Positions 9,372-17,890 of a DNA stretch of 64,000 nt are shown here, piece by piece. The stretch is from JBPYCR01 sp051846935 (GTDB lineage: Bacteria > Bacillota > Bacilli > Bacillales > Amphibacillaceae), in the NCBI RefSeq assembly GCF_051846935.1, contig NZ_JBPYCS010000001.1, positions 183,741 to 247,740 of the forward strand. The letters run 5' to 3'. The translations under genes and the position numbers were made by a program. The notes below the pieces were generated by a model. The model searched no databases. It saw only the letters and a program-made list of their open reading frames with translations, and had not been told where the DNA came from. Numbering within the stretch: position 1 is the stretch's first letter; each line of letters opens with the position of its first letter.

Positions 9372-9959
9372 ATGGAAGCTATTAAGAAACATACAGGACT
9401 TGTTTATCCGATGAATCGGTCAAACGTTGATACAGATCAAATTATCCCTAAGCAATTTTTAAAGCGGATTGAACGTACCGGTTTTGGCCAGTTTGTGTTT
9501 TATCATTGGCGGTTTGATGATAATGGGAATAAACGTGCTGACTTTTCATTGAACGATAAAAAGTATGAAAATGCATCTGTTTTATTAGCAGGTGAAAACT
9601 TTGGTTGTGGCTCTTCTCGAGAGCATGCACCTTGGGCTTTATTAGATTATGGATTTCGCGTTATTATCGCACCAACATTTGCGGACATTTTTTATAACAA
9701 TTCGTTGAAAAATGGCATTGTTTTAATCAAAATGGATGAAGAGCAAATACAACAGTGGATGAGGCAGGCGGACACAGGCGAGCTTTATTTGACTGTTGAT
9801 TTAGAAGCACAAACGATAACGGATGGCGATAAGGTAGAGTATAACTTTGATATTCCAGAATATCATAAAAATAAACTGATTAATGGTTGGGATGATATTG
9901 CTTTGACATTGCAGTATCAAGAACAGATAACCGCTTATGAAACAGCTACACAAAAGTAA
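9372..9959 (+). CDS. leuD: 3-Isopropylmalate dehydratase, small subunit
   Basis: Swivelling-domain partner of LeuC. Seen: NVDTDQIIPKQFLKRI near residue 20 and the substrate-binding loop ENFGCGSSREHAPWALLDYG near 75-95. The 195-aa length is normal. The 13-nt gap to leuC fits stoichiometric expression. The open frame of ilvA overlaps its end, depending on the ilvA start. Confidence 0.97.
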   Translation: MEAIKKHTGLVYPMNRSNVDTDQIIPKQFLKRIERTGFGQFVFYHWRFDDNGNKRADFSLNDKKYENASVLLAGENFGCGSSREHAPWALLDYGFRVIIAPTFADIFYNNSLKNGIVLIKMDEEQIQQWMRQADTGELYLTVDLEAQTITDGDKVEYNFDIPEYHKNKLINGWDDIALTLQYQEQITAYETATQK

Positions 9960-9966
9960 GGAAAGA

Positions 9967-10971
9967 GTGAAACTTGAGGAGTGTGGGACAATTGGGGATT
10001 TCTTAACAGGTGAAAAGATCTATCGGGCGCTAGAACGATTAACGCCGATTGTTCACCGTACACCATTAATAACATCCGAAACAACGAATCGGATTGTCGA
10101 TAAAAAAGTTTACTTTAAAATGGAAAACCAGCAAAAAACAGGTGCCTTCAAATTTAGAGGGGCAACCTTTAAGTTAATGCAATTGTCCTCTGAGCAGTTA
10201 CAACGTGGAGTTTTAACTGCTTCAGCCGGCAATCATGCGCAAGGGGTGGCGTATGCATCTGCTAAGCTAGACGCAAAAGCTACAATATTTATGCCTGAAA
10301 AAACACCTTATTCCAAGGTCGAAGCGACGAAAAATTACGGAGCTGAAGTTGTGCTTGTTGGTTCCTCCTTTCAGGAAGCATTTGAAGCTTCAATGGAAAG
10401 GCAGAAACAAACAGGTGCAACCTATGTACATCCATTTGATGACTACGACGTAATGGCCGGTCAAGGGACTGTGGCGATGGAAATGTTAAGACAGGAAGAC
10501 CGTATTGATACGTTCATCGTACCGATCGGTGGTGGCGGTTTAATTAGTGGCATTGCTGTCGCAGCTAAGCATGTTAACCGCAATATACGGGTAATTGGCG
10601 TACAGGCTAGCGGTGCACCAGCGATGTACAATAGTTACCACGATATTCCGGGCAATGAGTCGGATAATGTTGACACGATTGCAGAAGGGATTGCTGTAAA
10701 GAAACCAGGCTCACTCACTTCACCAATAATAAAAAAATATGTAGATGACATTGTTACAGTAACAGATGAAGAGATTGCAACAGCGATTTTGTATATGTTG
10801 GAACGGAATAAGACGCTAATGGAAGGTGCAGGAGCGGCAGCGTTAGCCGCATTATTCTCTAAATCGCAACAGATTAAGTCTAGGCATTGTGGTATTGTTG
10901 TTAGTGGCGGTAATATTGATATTAGCTCTATTCCAAAAATACAACGACTTGCAAGCAATAGTCCGCTGTAG
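9967..10971 (+). CDS. ilvA: Threonine dehydratase without ACT regulatory domain
   Basis: PLP enzyme deaminating threonine to 2-oxobutyrate, the entry to isoleucine synthesis. Seen: the PLP-lysine motif TGAFKFRGA near residue 45, TASAGNHAQGVA, the phosphate-binding GGGGLISG and the C-terminal VVSGGNID. At about 335-344 aa it ends after the catalytic domain and lacks the C-terminal ACT-like domain of classical isoleucine-inhibited IlvA, so it resembles the short TdcB-type enzyme. Its place at the end of ilv-leu supports a biosynthetic role. The start is uncertain: ATG 9937 overlaps leuD by 23 nt, GTG 9967 has a weak close ribosome site, and GAGGAG (9976-9981) is best spaced for ATT at 9991. Confidence 0.9.
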   Translation: MKLEECGTIGDFLTGEKIYRALERLTPIVHRTPLITSETTNRIVDKKVYFKMENQQKTGAFKFRGATFKLMQLSSEQLQRGVLTASAGNHAQGVAYASAKLDAKATIFMPEKTPYSKVEATKNYGAEVVLVGSSFQEAFEASMERQKQTGATYVHPFDDYDVMAGQGTVAMEMLRQEDRIDTFIVPIGGGGLISGIAVAAKHVNRNIRVIGVQASGAPAMYNSYHDIPGNESDNVDTIAEGIAVKKPGSLTSPIIKKYVDDIVTVTDEEIATAILYMLERNKTLMEGAGAAALAALFSKSQQIKSRHCGIVVSGGNIDISSIPKIQRLASNSPL

Positions 10972-10987
10972 ACTGTTAACAAAATAT

Positions 10988-11042
10988 GTACAAGAAAAGG
11001 GTCTCTATAGCAAATTAGCTTGTGAGACCTCTTTTCTTGTAC
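10988..11042. terminator. Bidirectional terminator after ilvA
   Basis: A long near-perfect inverted repeat, GTACAAGAAAAG plus GGTCTC on the left and GAGACC plus CTTTTCTTGTAC on the right. The T-rich arms follow the GC stem in both directions, so it can stop the ilv-leu transcript and the opposing yfhD-like gene. Confidence 0.8.
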
Positions 11043-11062
11043 GATTAGTTAAGAAGGATAAA

Positions 11063-11242
11063 TTACCTTTTAGATCTTTCTTCGGCTTTACGACTTCGCT
11101 TTTGAGCTACTTTGTCATCTAAGTCTGCGAGTTCTTCTGAAAACTCGATGTCCATACCATCGGTTAGTTCATTTTTTGGAGTTTGTGCGAGCGCTCGCTT
11201 TCCGCGTGCTTTTTTGTGCTCATCTCTTCCGATTTTAATCAC
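11063..11242 (-). CDS. YfhD-like small charged protein
   Basis: A small, highly charged soluble protein without membrane segment. It has the YfhD-family pattern: a GRDEHKKARGK start, QTPKN in the middle, then DIEFSEELADLDD and an Arg/Lys-rich end. The function of the family is not established. Start: the ribosome site GAGGTG (11245-11240) overlaps GTG 11242, so that codon is doubtful. An ATC at 11233-11231, 6 nt downstream, would give exactly M-GRDEHKKARGK. An upstream ATG at 11278 exists without a good ribosome site. It runs convergently to ilvA. Confidence 0.7.
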   Translation of the reverse strand: MIKIGRDEHKKARGKRALAQTPKNELTDGMDIEFSEELADLDDKVAQKRSRKAEERSKR

Positions 11243-11385
11243 CTCGTTATTTTTAATTGTCAAAATAAAAATGTACATTATCAGTACTTATGATTTGTTC
11301 ACTGTACATTCTTTTTTGCATGTTTAGTTTGTACGAGGTTGTTCAAATAAATGTATGATCGGCACAAATAGTAGTATTGTACGGC

Positions 11386-11997
11386 TGTTGTTATCCGTCG
11401 CCGTTGGCATATGCTTTGCTTTCCGTGGGCAACACCTCAACTAATTTAAGAAGTTTTCCCAACTTCTTAAATGGATTTTCGGCTGTTGCTTTTCCCACAG
11501 GAGTCTTCGCATATGCCAACGGCTATTGATCTATATGAACGATGGATAAAGCTTTTATATAATCACCTGTACGTAAAGTAAATGATCTATTATTAAAATT
11601 TGCACCTTCCATTTAATGCAGTTGCGTATTATTTAATACGTTGTTGTTATCCGTCGCCGTTGGCATATGCTTTGCTTTCCGTGGGCAACACCTCAACTAA
11701 TTTAAGAAGTTTTCCCAACTTCTTAAATGGATTTTCGGTGTTGCTTTTCCCACAGGAGTCTTCGCATATGCCAACGGCTATTGATCTATATGAACGATGG
11801 ATAAAGCTTTTATATAATCACCTGTACGTAAAGTAAATGATCTATTATTAAAATTTGCACCTTCCATTTAATGCAGTTGCGTATTATTTAATACGTTGTT
11901 GTTATCCGTCGCCGTTGGCATATGCTTTGCTTTCCGTGGGCAACGCCTCAACTAATTTAAGAAGTTTTCCCAACTTCTTAAATGGATTTTCGGCTGT
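11386..11997. repeat. Three-unit tandem array of a palindromic element
   Basis: A unit of about 255 bp occurs three times, with register points at 11391, 11647 and 11902. Units 1 and 2 are complete. Unit 3 stops near 11997, after the inner hairpin. Each unit holds a 124-nt palindromic element (11400-11523, 11656-11778, then the left part from 11911) plus about 130 bp of AT-rich spacer. In unit 1 the arms GCCGTTGGCATATGC (11400-11414) and GCATATGCCAACGGC (11509-11523) pair perfectly. GTGGGCAAC (11425-11433) pairs with GTTGC (11485-11489) and CCCAC (11494-11498), and AAGAAGTT/AACTTCTT forms an inner hairpin. No transposase is present. It fills most of the gene-free gap between the yfhD-like gene and ltaS. 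Confidence 0.9.
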
Positions 11998-12143
11998 AGT
12001 GCAATTCAGCGAAATCAGAGCGCAAGCTTTCATGTTTTTGTTCTACTTCATGATTAGGTATTCCTCGACTTAAACTACAACCTCAATGTCATTTGACAAA
12101 GAACCCACTTTACTCATACTAAGCATTATGGAACAAAGCGTCC

Positions 12144-12187
12144 AAAAAAGTGGCTCCTTAGCCAACGTAGGTTGGTAGGAGCCACTT
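12144..12187 (-). terminator. Terminator of ltaS
   Basis: AAGTGGCTCCT and AGGAGCCACTT flank a loop that itself contains CCAAC/GTTGG. On the minus strand the stem is followed by TTTTTT. Confidence 0.85.
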
Positions 12188-12216
12188 AATTATTTAACGG
12201 GATATTTAATTTACTT

Positions 12217-14274
12217 TTATTCGGTTGGTTGCTCTACATTACTATCTAACTCACTATTTTCATCCGTTTGTTGTTCAACCTCTGAGGAAAAGTCCTCGTC
12301 GGATATGTCAGGTTTCTTTATTATTCCGTGTTCCTTTAAATAGCTGCTACCATCTCCATAAAAGTAGTCTGAACTATCAACGTCTTCCCATTCATCATTC
12401 GGAGAGTAAAATCGTAATAAATCACCTTGCAGGACTTTATCGGAAAGCTCTAATTCATGCTGGATATTTTCTTTCATTTTCAGCATGTCATCTGTAGGCT
12501 CTAATTCCTCGCCACTGTCTGTATCATAGAAAACATCTTTAATGAAGCTATATTCTGGTGTAATGAAATCACCATTTCGAAAGGCGACAAAATCTTTATG
12601 GCCTTCTGAGAAAATATCCGTTCCAAACTGAATATAGTCTTGTGCACGAATACCTAGTAAATGTAGCAAAGTAGGCATAATATCGATCTGACCTGTATAA
12701 TCGTCTACAAGTCCTTTACCTTTAACACCTGGAACCTTTATCATCAGTGGTACACGCTGCAATTGTGCATATTTAAACGGTGTAATCTCTTCCCCGATAA
12801 TTTCAGACATTGCTCGATTATGGTTATCTGAAATTCCATAATGGTCTCCATAGATTAATATTACAGAATCCTCATAAAGACCAGCTTCTTTTAGATCAAG
12901 GAAGAATTGCTCTAAAGATTCATCCAAGTATCGTGCCGTCTGAAAGTAACGATCGACTGAACCGTCACCTGTTTCAGCGGGTGCAATCGTTGCATCTTCT
13001 TCATCAATTAAATAAGGGTGATGATGCGTTAAAGTTAACAAATGCGCATAAAAAGGTTGATCAAGTGTTTCAAGTAATGGCATGGATTCCTCAAAGAATG
13101 GCTTATCCTTTAAACCGTAATTAATTACTTGCCCTTCACTCATATCATAATACGTGTCATCAAAGAAATGATCGATAGCAAACTTTTTATAAATTTCGTC
13201 TCGATTCCAAAAAGACTTACTGTCTCCATGGAAAATAGCGTTTGTATAGTTTTGACGCTGTTTCAATATTGCTGGTAAAGATTGGTACGTATTCCCGGAC
13301 TTTGTCACAAAAGCTGCACCCTGTGGTAGGCCATACAAGGAATTATCAAGAATAAACTCAGCATCGGCTGTCTTTCCTTGTTCGGTTTGATGGAAGAAGT
13401 TCTCGTAATACGTAAAGTTTTCAGCTTGATCGTGTACTAATGAATTTAAAAATGGTGTAACTTCTTCACCGTGCAGTTCATAATCGATTAAAAACGATTG
13501 AAATGACTCTAAATGAATCTTTATAATATTTTTACCTTCTGCAATACCGAATAATTGTTCATTTGGCTCTGCAAATTTGTTTTTTGTATAGTTTTCGACT
13601 TCAGTAACATCACTACTATCAGCTAAAACACGTTGTGTGGATGACTTTAGGTTTTGAATTGCATCATATATTGCAAAATTGTATGCTCCTAAATATTTCA
13701 CAATATAATTTCGATCGAAAGTTCTTTTTAATAGTTGTGGTCGATCTGCCTCCGCTAAACCTAGATTAATAGAAAAAACAACTACTCCGGTTATAATAAT
13801 TAGAGCTGGCTTTTTCACGTTCATACGCTCCAAGGACCAATTGCTTCTGCTCCACATGTATAGAGCAATAAGAATAATAATATCAAAAGCGTATACGATG
13901 TCCGTCCATGTTGCTAGGCTAGCGATGCTTCCGCCTAAACTGCCAAAATTACTTGTTTGAGTAAGAACAGGCAATGTAATAAAGTCACTGTTAAATCGAT
14001 AAAAAACTACGTTTGCATACAAGAACAAACTCATTAAAAACTGAATGGCAATAATATAGATGCCAACTCTTTTTCCGCGGGCAAATAACGCAATCCCAAG
14101 GAAAATTAATGCCGAACTAAGTGGGTTTATAAATAAAAGAAATTGCTGCATTGTATTTTGAATATCTAAATTAAATTCTGCTACGTACGTAAAGTAGGAT
14201 TTAAACCAAAGAAGCAAAGTTGCTATTGTAAAAAATCCGATTTTTGAAGAAATAAATTTCTTCATTTTTTTCAC
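12217..14274 (-). CDS. ltaS: Lipoteichoic acid synthase family protein
   Basis: Polymerises glycerol phosphate from phosphatidylglycerol onto the lipid anchor of lipoteichoic acid, outside the membrane. About five N-terminal membrane segments (residues 10-180) precede an extracellular sulfatase-fold domain (about 240-600). The catalytic threonine lies in EQGKTADAEF near 310. Metal or active-site segments HGDSKSFWNRD, LTLTHHHPY and YGDHYGI are present. The last 60 or so residues form an acidic Ser/Asp/Glu-rich tail. Bacillus species carry several paralogues (LtaS/YflE, YfnI, YqgS), so which one this is cannot be settled here. Confidence 0.92.
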   Translation of the reverse strand: MKKMKKFISSKIGFFTIATLLLWFKSYFTYVAEFNLDIQNTMQQFLLFINPLSSALIFLGIALFARGKRVGIYIIAIQFLMSLFLYANVVFYRFNSDFITLPVLTQTSNFGSLGGSIASLATWTDIVYAFDIIILIALYMWSRSNWSLERMNVKKPALIIITGVVVFSINLGLAEADRPQLLKRTFDRNYIVKYLGAYNFAIYDAIQNLKSSTQRVLADSSDVTEVENYTKNKFAEPNEQLFGIAEGKNIIKIHLESFQSFLIDYELHGEEVTPFLNSLVHDQAENFTYYENFFHQTEQGKTADAEFILDNSLYGLPQGAAFVTKSGNTYQSLPAILKQRQNYTNAIFHGDSKSFWNRDEIYKKFAIDHFFDDTYYDMSEGQVINYGLKDKPFFEESMPLLETLDQPFYAHLLTLTHHHPYLIDEEDATIAPAETGDGSVDRYFQTARYLDESLEQFFLDLKEAGLYEDSVILIYGDHYGISDNHNRAMSEIIGEEITPFKYAQLQRVPLMIKVPGVKGKGLVDDYTGQIDIMPTLLHLLGIRAQDYIQFGTDIFSEGHKDFVAFRNGDFITPEYSFIKDVFYDTDSGEELEPTDDMLKMKENIQHELELSDKVLQGDLLRFYSPNDEWEDVDSSDYFYGDGSSYLKEHGIIKKPDISDEDFSSEVEQQTDENSELDSNVEQPTE

Positions 14275-14568
14275 CTCAATTTATTCAGAGCCATTTGTAA
14301 ATTTATTGTAAATTCATTTGACCGACTACTAATAATAGCAAACAAATTGTAAAAAAGCAAGATGCTTGCTGCTGCTCGATAATAGTCTTTTACCCATAAA
14401 CAAATATATTAAACATTCATTTGTTTTATGAAAAATTCCATTAAACTGTTGCAAATTTGCCTTATAATTCCGTTTTGTAAATACATTATAGTGAACAGTA
14501 AGAATAGAATGAATGAAGGATCGTATATCTTTAAAGGTTAGCGTATAAGCATATTGGTTATATTAAAA
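14275..14568. other. Intergenic region upstream of ltaS
   Basis: AT-rich DNA between ltaS and the coat-protein terminator. It should contain the ltaS promoter. No gene or clear repeat was recognised. Confidence 0.4.
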
Positions 14569-14607
14569 AGACAGGTAATTTCATTATAATAATGAATTAC
14601 CTGTCTT
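14569..14607 (-). terminator. Terminator of the CotF-like gene
   Basis: AAGACAGGTAATT pairs with AATTACCTGTCTT. On the minus strand the stem is followed by TTTTAAT. Confidence 0.8.
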
Positions 14608-14650
14608 CGTTCACCCTTTTTTTATATGTTTACCTACACAGCGGTATTTC

Positions 14651-15265
14651 TTAATGTGGCATAGTTCCTTGAATTGGAGCAAAAGCATTCGTATACATTT
14701 GCATGTCTTGTTGTTTTAATTGCGGGACTTGATAATACTGTTTCTTGTTTTGGTAAAGGAATATCTCATATGCCATTTCGATAATATTTGGAATACTGTC
14801 CTGAAAAACACGACGTATCACAGGATTAGTAGCTTCTAATGCAGTCATTGTAAATCCTGAAGCCATAGCTTTTAATTGTCCAAGCATAAAGCTAGATATA
14901 CATTCGTCGTTTAGCTCGCTAATTGATTGACTTGGTTTCTTAGGTTGTGCAGGCTGTGTTCCAAACGTAACATTGTTGCTTTGATCCATGTGATATGTTT
15001 GTGTTTTAGTTGCTGGGTCTTGACCAGTTTTAAGTGTATCAACGGCTGTATTATAGAGCTGAGTTATAAATGTGCGATGGCGTTGTAACATCGCCATTAG
15101 CTCTTGATCCTGAATATGCTGTTCATATAATAAAGAGTGCTCCATCGTACCAATAATTGAGCCCATTGCTTCATGAATGTCAAGCAGTTCGTGTCCGCCG
15201 AAATTCATTTGTGCTTGCATTTGACTTGAGTTTTGCATTCCTTGCTGTTGATTTTGGTGTTGCAC
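14651..15265 (-). CDS. CotF/YhcQ-like spore coat protein
   Basis: Probable spore-associated protein of the coat F (CotF/YhcQ) family. The first 30 residues are Gln/Asn-rich. A helical region follows with DIHEAMGSIIGTMEHSLLYEQHIQDQELMAML, a Gln/Pro linker near 125-145, then a second helical block with ECISSFMLGQLKAMASGFTMTALEATNPVIRRVF and a Gln-rich end. The open frame runs upstream to 15340, but AAGGAGG (15280-15274) lies 8 nt before GTG 15265, which fixes the start and gives about 204 residues. This gene is one reason to call the host a spore former. Confidence 0.85.
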   Translation of the reverse strand: MQHQNQQQGMQNSSQMQAQMNFGGHELLDIHEAMGSIIGTMEHSLLYEQHIQDQELMAMLQRHRTFITQLYNTAVDTLKTGQDPATKTQTYHMDQSNNVTFGTQPAQPKKPSQSISELNDECISSFMLGQLKAMASGFTMTALEATNPVIRRVFQDSIPNIIEMAYEIFLYQNKKQYYQVPQLKQQDMQMYTNAFAPIQGTMPH

Positions 15266-15412
15266 AAAAAACCCCTCCTTTTTATCATCGAAGTTATTTT
15301 GAACTGGTTTATCAAAAATATACATAAGAATGAATTTCAATCGCTCATATTACTAACAGTGCATGCGTTTATATAAAATATACTTATTTGGCGGAAGCAA
15401 CTGACGGCGTAA

Positions 15413-15545
15413 GTGATCGACATTCCATCTGGTTTCCCTTTGTTTCCGTTGCGACACCTCAGCTTTCTCGGAAGCAAAGCGCCGTATTCTGTAGGAGTTT
15501 CACCGTTTCTTTTTCCACAGGAGTCATCGTGTATCCGACTTCCAT
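15413..15545 (+). repeat. Degenerate copy of the palindromic element
   Basis: Keeps the family core: TTTCCGTTGCGACACCTCAGC on the left and TTTTCCACAGGAGTCATCG on the right. The outer arms are no longer clearly complementary. Lies in the gene-poor gap between the coat gene and the DUF4349 lipoprotein. Confidence 0.6.
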
Positions 15546-15703
15546 TGAATAGTGCAAACTTCTTTGATTACGAAGGTAGTGACTGGTTTGAAGTAACTTA
15601 AGGAAAAATTGTTAGCCATTTACTCGCGATGAATATGTTAGAATAGTAAGAATAAGAAACTTCTGTGTGAAATAGAAAAAGATAATTATTTAGCTACGAA
15701 GGA

Positions 15704-15823
15704 ACGAGCTGCTCGAAATGAAAGACGGCAGCTCCTGCGAGAAAAGCATGCGTCTTGAGACCCCACAGCAAGCGTTTTTTGAGAACGAGAAGACTCAAGC
15801 AAGGCCTGCGGAAGTGTCCGTCT
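15704..15823 (-). repeat. Second degenerate palindromic element, opposite orientation
   Basis: Read on the minus strand it has CTTCCGCAGG, GTGGGGTCTC and TTTTCTCGCAGGAG in family order. Short arms remain: AGACGG at 15723-15728 pairs with CCGTCT at 15818-15823. It lies 160 bp from the copy at 15413-15545. Confidence 0.6.
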
Positions 15824-15948
15824 GTATTGTAAAGCAATGGGTTTAATACAGTGTGATTTTTACGAGATACACACTAATTCAAATGGAAAGGAAGGAACAA
15901 TAGGAGAAATAATAACGACTAAACATAATAAACGAGGGAGGGAAATGA

Positions 15949-16854
15949 ATGAAAAAGCGATTTTGGATTATACTATGCTTCGTATTGCTTTTCGGAAACG
16001 CTTGTAGTTCTGGTGATTCGGAGCTCAATGAACAATCTCGTCAGGACGTAGCTTCGTATTCGAGTGAAATTGGTGTAGAGGAAGATATGGGGAATCAATC
16101 AGTGGAAGAGGAAAAAGCGGAAAGTAAAATAGAAGGGCCATCCGACAAGCCTTCTAAAGAAGGATTCGTAGATCGAATGATTATTCATCAAGCCCAATTA
16201 AGTGTAAATGTGAAAAGTATTGAGGAAGCCCAGCTGCGTGTCGAAAAAAAGGTTGAACAATATGGTGGTTATATCGTGCAGGCAAATGTTTACAAAGAGA
16301 CAGAAGAATATGTGAATGGACATATGACAGTACGTGTTCCTGAAAAACATTTTCAACAATTTTTAACCGATACAGAAAAGGAAGCTGCGGACGTACTAGA
16401 GCGTAATGTAACCGGACAAGATGTGACAGAACAATACGTTGATTTGGAATCAAGGCTAAAATCTAAGCGGGCCGTTGAAGAAAGGTTGCTAGATTTTCTT
16501 CAAGACGCTACAAAAACCGAAGACTTGTTAAAGATATCCTCTGACTTAGCAAATGTTCAAGAAGAAATTGAAGTGCTCGTTGGGCAAATGAATTACTTAG
16601 AAAATCAATCTGCATACTCCACTATTGAAATAGCGATGCACGAAATAAGTGTTAACGTACCTGAAGTAAAAGGAGACTCATTAGATACGTGGGAAAAAAC
16701 GAAAAAACAGTTGGCAACGAGTACAAACTGGATCCTAGCAACAGCTTCAGGCATTGTCGTATTTATAGTAGGGAATTTACCTGTTTTTGCAGTACTCTTT
16801 CTCGTTGGAACAACAATTTATTTCGTAGTAAGAAAAAAACGAAAGAAAAAGTAA
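15949..16854 (+). CDS. DUF4349-domain lipoprotein
   Basis: Predicted lipoprotein: KKR, a hydrophobic stretch, then a lipobox ending at Cys19 (FGNAC) followed by SSGD. A Ser/Glu-rich linker leads to a DUF4349 domain (about 70-240) with RMIIHQAQLSVNV, VEQYGGYIV, VRVPEKHFQQFL, VTGQDVTEQYVDLESRL and a coiled-coil-like segment. A C-terminal membrane segment near 265-293 ends in a Lys/Arg-rich tail. The protein would thus be anchored at both ends. The biochemical role of DUF4349 is unknown to me. GAGGGAGG lies just before the ATG. Flanked by repeat elements and apparently monocistronic. Confidence 0.85.
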   Translation: MKKRFWIILCFVLLFGNACSSGDSELNEQSRQDVASYSSEIGVEEDMGNQSVEEEKAESKIEGPSDKPSKEGFVDRMIIHQAQLSVNVKSIEEAQLRVEKKVEQYGGYIVQANVYKETEEYVNGHMTVRVPEKHFQQFLTDTEKEAADVLERNVTGQDVTEQYVDLESRLKSKRAVEERLLDFLQDATKTEDLLKISSDLANVQEEIEVLVGQMNYLENQSAYSTIEIAMHEISVNVPEVKGDSLDTWEKTKKQLATSTNWILATASGIVVFIVGNLPVFAVLFLVGTTIYFVVRKKRKKK

Positions 16855-16997
16855 AGGCGACATCGTAGGCTCTTCGTACTTACCAACTTTAGTATAAATC
16901 GTTTACACATTAATTACTAACATGCGTTGATCAAATCTTTAGCCTTAAGACTTATTGAAATGATTTTTTTGGACTAGCTTGTGTAAAATCAAGAAAA

Positions 16998-17125
16998 GCT
17001 CTCCGACACTTGCGAATGGAAGCTGCGAGATTCCAGTGGTAGGAAAGAGATTGGTAAGTACCGTCAGTATGCAGTACGAGACGGCTCACCATTCGCCCGC
17101 GGAAAGCGAGAGTCGTACATGAACG
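16998..17125 (-). repeat. Degenerate palindromic element, minus orientation
   Basis: On the minus strand it begins CTCTCGCTTTCCGCGGGCGAATGG and ends in CCATTCGCAAG, so GCGAATGG and CCATTCGC pair. The element lies in the gap before the terminator at 17201. The internal region has diverged. Confidence 0.55.
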
Positions 17126-17200
17126 AAAATGCCAGGAAATTTCTCTTTATTCATTTTTTTCATGAACGTCTTAAATTTAGTTACATGGCTGCATATCAAT

Positions 17201-17246
17201 AGAAAAGCCCGTTACAAACTCCCTATCGGTATGTAACGGGCTTTTC
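17201..17246. terminator. Bidirectional terminator
   Basis: AGAAAAGCCCGTTACA pairs with TGTAACGGGCTTTTCT. T-rich arms on both strands let it serve the minus-strand membrane protein. Confidence 0.85.
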
Positions 17247-17264
17247 TTATACTATTTAATGTTC

Positions 17265-17663
17265 CTACTTATCCTTTTCTGTTTTCATAAAAGTTAAGAG
17301 CAAAAAGAAGACGAAGCTAAGTAATAAGACTGTTCCTCCGACGATAAAAAATACCGTTGGCAATGCCCCTTCCATACCAAAAGGTCTTAAATAATAGAAC
17401 CACATACCGACTGTTAAACCGATTGATCCAATAATTGCGGACCACACATGGAGTGTAGCAACAACTGTTTTAGCCGGTGTGAATATTTTATAAAAGACTG
17501 CCCAGGCAAAAAGTGTAAGCCAGCCTACAACTAAGATGTGCGCATGGAGCGTTTTAAATTGCAGACTTCCTGCACCAGCCATATGGGAGCCTAAAAACGC
17601 TCCTAATAATGCAAATAATGCCGAGAAACGCAATAATGTTTTACTATATTGATTCAATTTCAT
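17265..17663 (-). CDS. Small four-helix membrane protein, cytochrome-oxidase-subunit-I-like
   Basis: About 132 residues with four hydrophobic segments: SALFALLGAFLGSHM, HAHILVVGWLTLFAWAVF, VWSAIIGSIGLTVGMWFYY and VFFIVGGTVLLLSFVFFLLL. The second holds a TLHAHILVVGW motif like the haem-ligand helix of haem-copper oxidase subunit I, so it looks like a mini subunit-I-related protein of unknown role. The start is ATG 17663 or the in-frame TTG two codons on. AGGAG lies very close to the ATG and is better spaced for the TTG. Confidence 0.75.
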   Translation of the reverse strand: MKLNQYSKTLLRFSALFALLGAFLGSHMAGAGSLQFKTLHAHILVVGWLTLFAWAVFYKIFTPAKTVVATLHVWSAIIGSIGLTVGMWFYYLRPFGMEGALPTVFFIVGGTVLLLSFVFFLLLTFMKTEKDK

Positions 17664-17890
17664 CTCTCCTAACAATCTTTCTTTGTTTGAAAATTCATCG
17701 TTTCCATATTATAGTCGATGAATATGAACAAATGATGAATAAATGATTACAATTACCTCTATTGAAAGTATAGAGGATTTTATAAAATGTTTCACCTTTT
17801 TCTTAGAGAAACGTAGCGTACACGAATTATTTGTTAGGACATATAGGAAAACTTCTTATAAAAGCATATCGTGAAAGGCGGTCATCTCTC

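Noticed and set aside
11386..11997. CRISPR array
   Set aside because: The units are about 255 bp including their spacers, the spacers are identical, and no cas gene is present.
11600..12073. Two open frames beginning MHLPFNAVAYYLIRCCYPSP
   Set aside because: They are the same frame read twice through the tandem palindromic repeat, with no ribosome site and no protein-like composition.
15413..15601. Plus-strand frame of 62 codons
   Set aside because: Lies wholly in a worn palindromic element; similar frames arise in the other copies.
17676..17890. Purine riboswitch before the permease
   Set aside because: The conserved purine aptamer motifs are not found in the upstream 215 bp.
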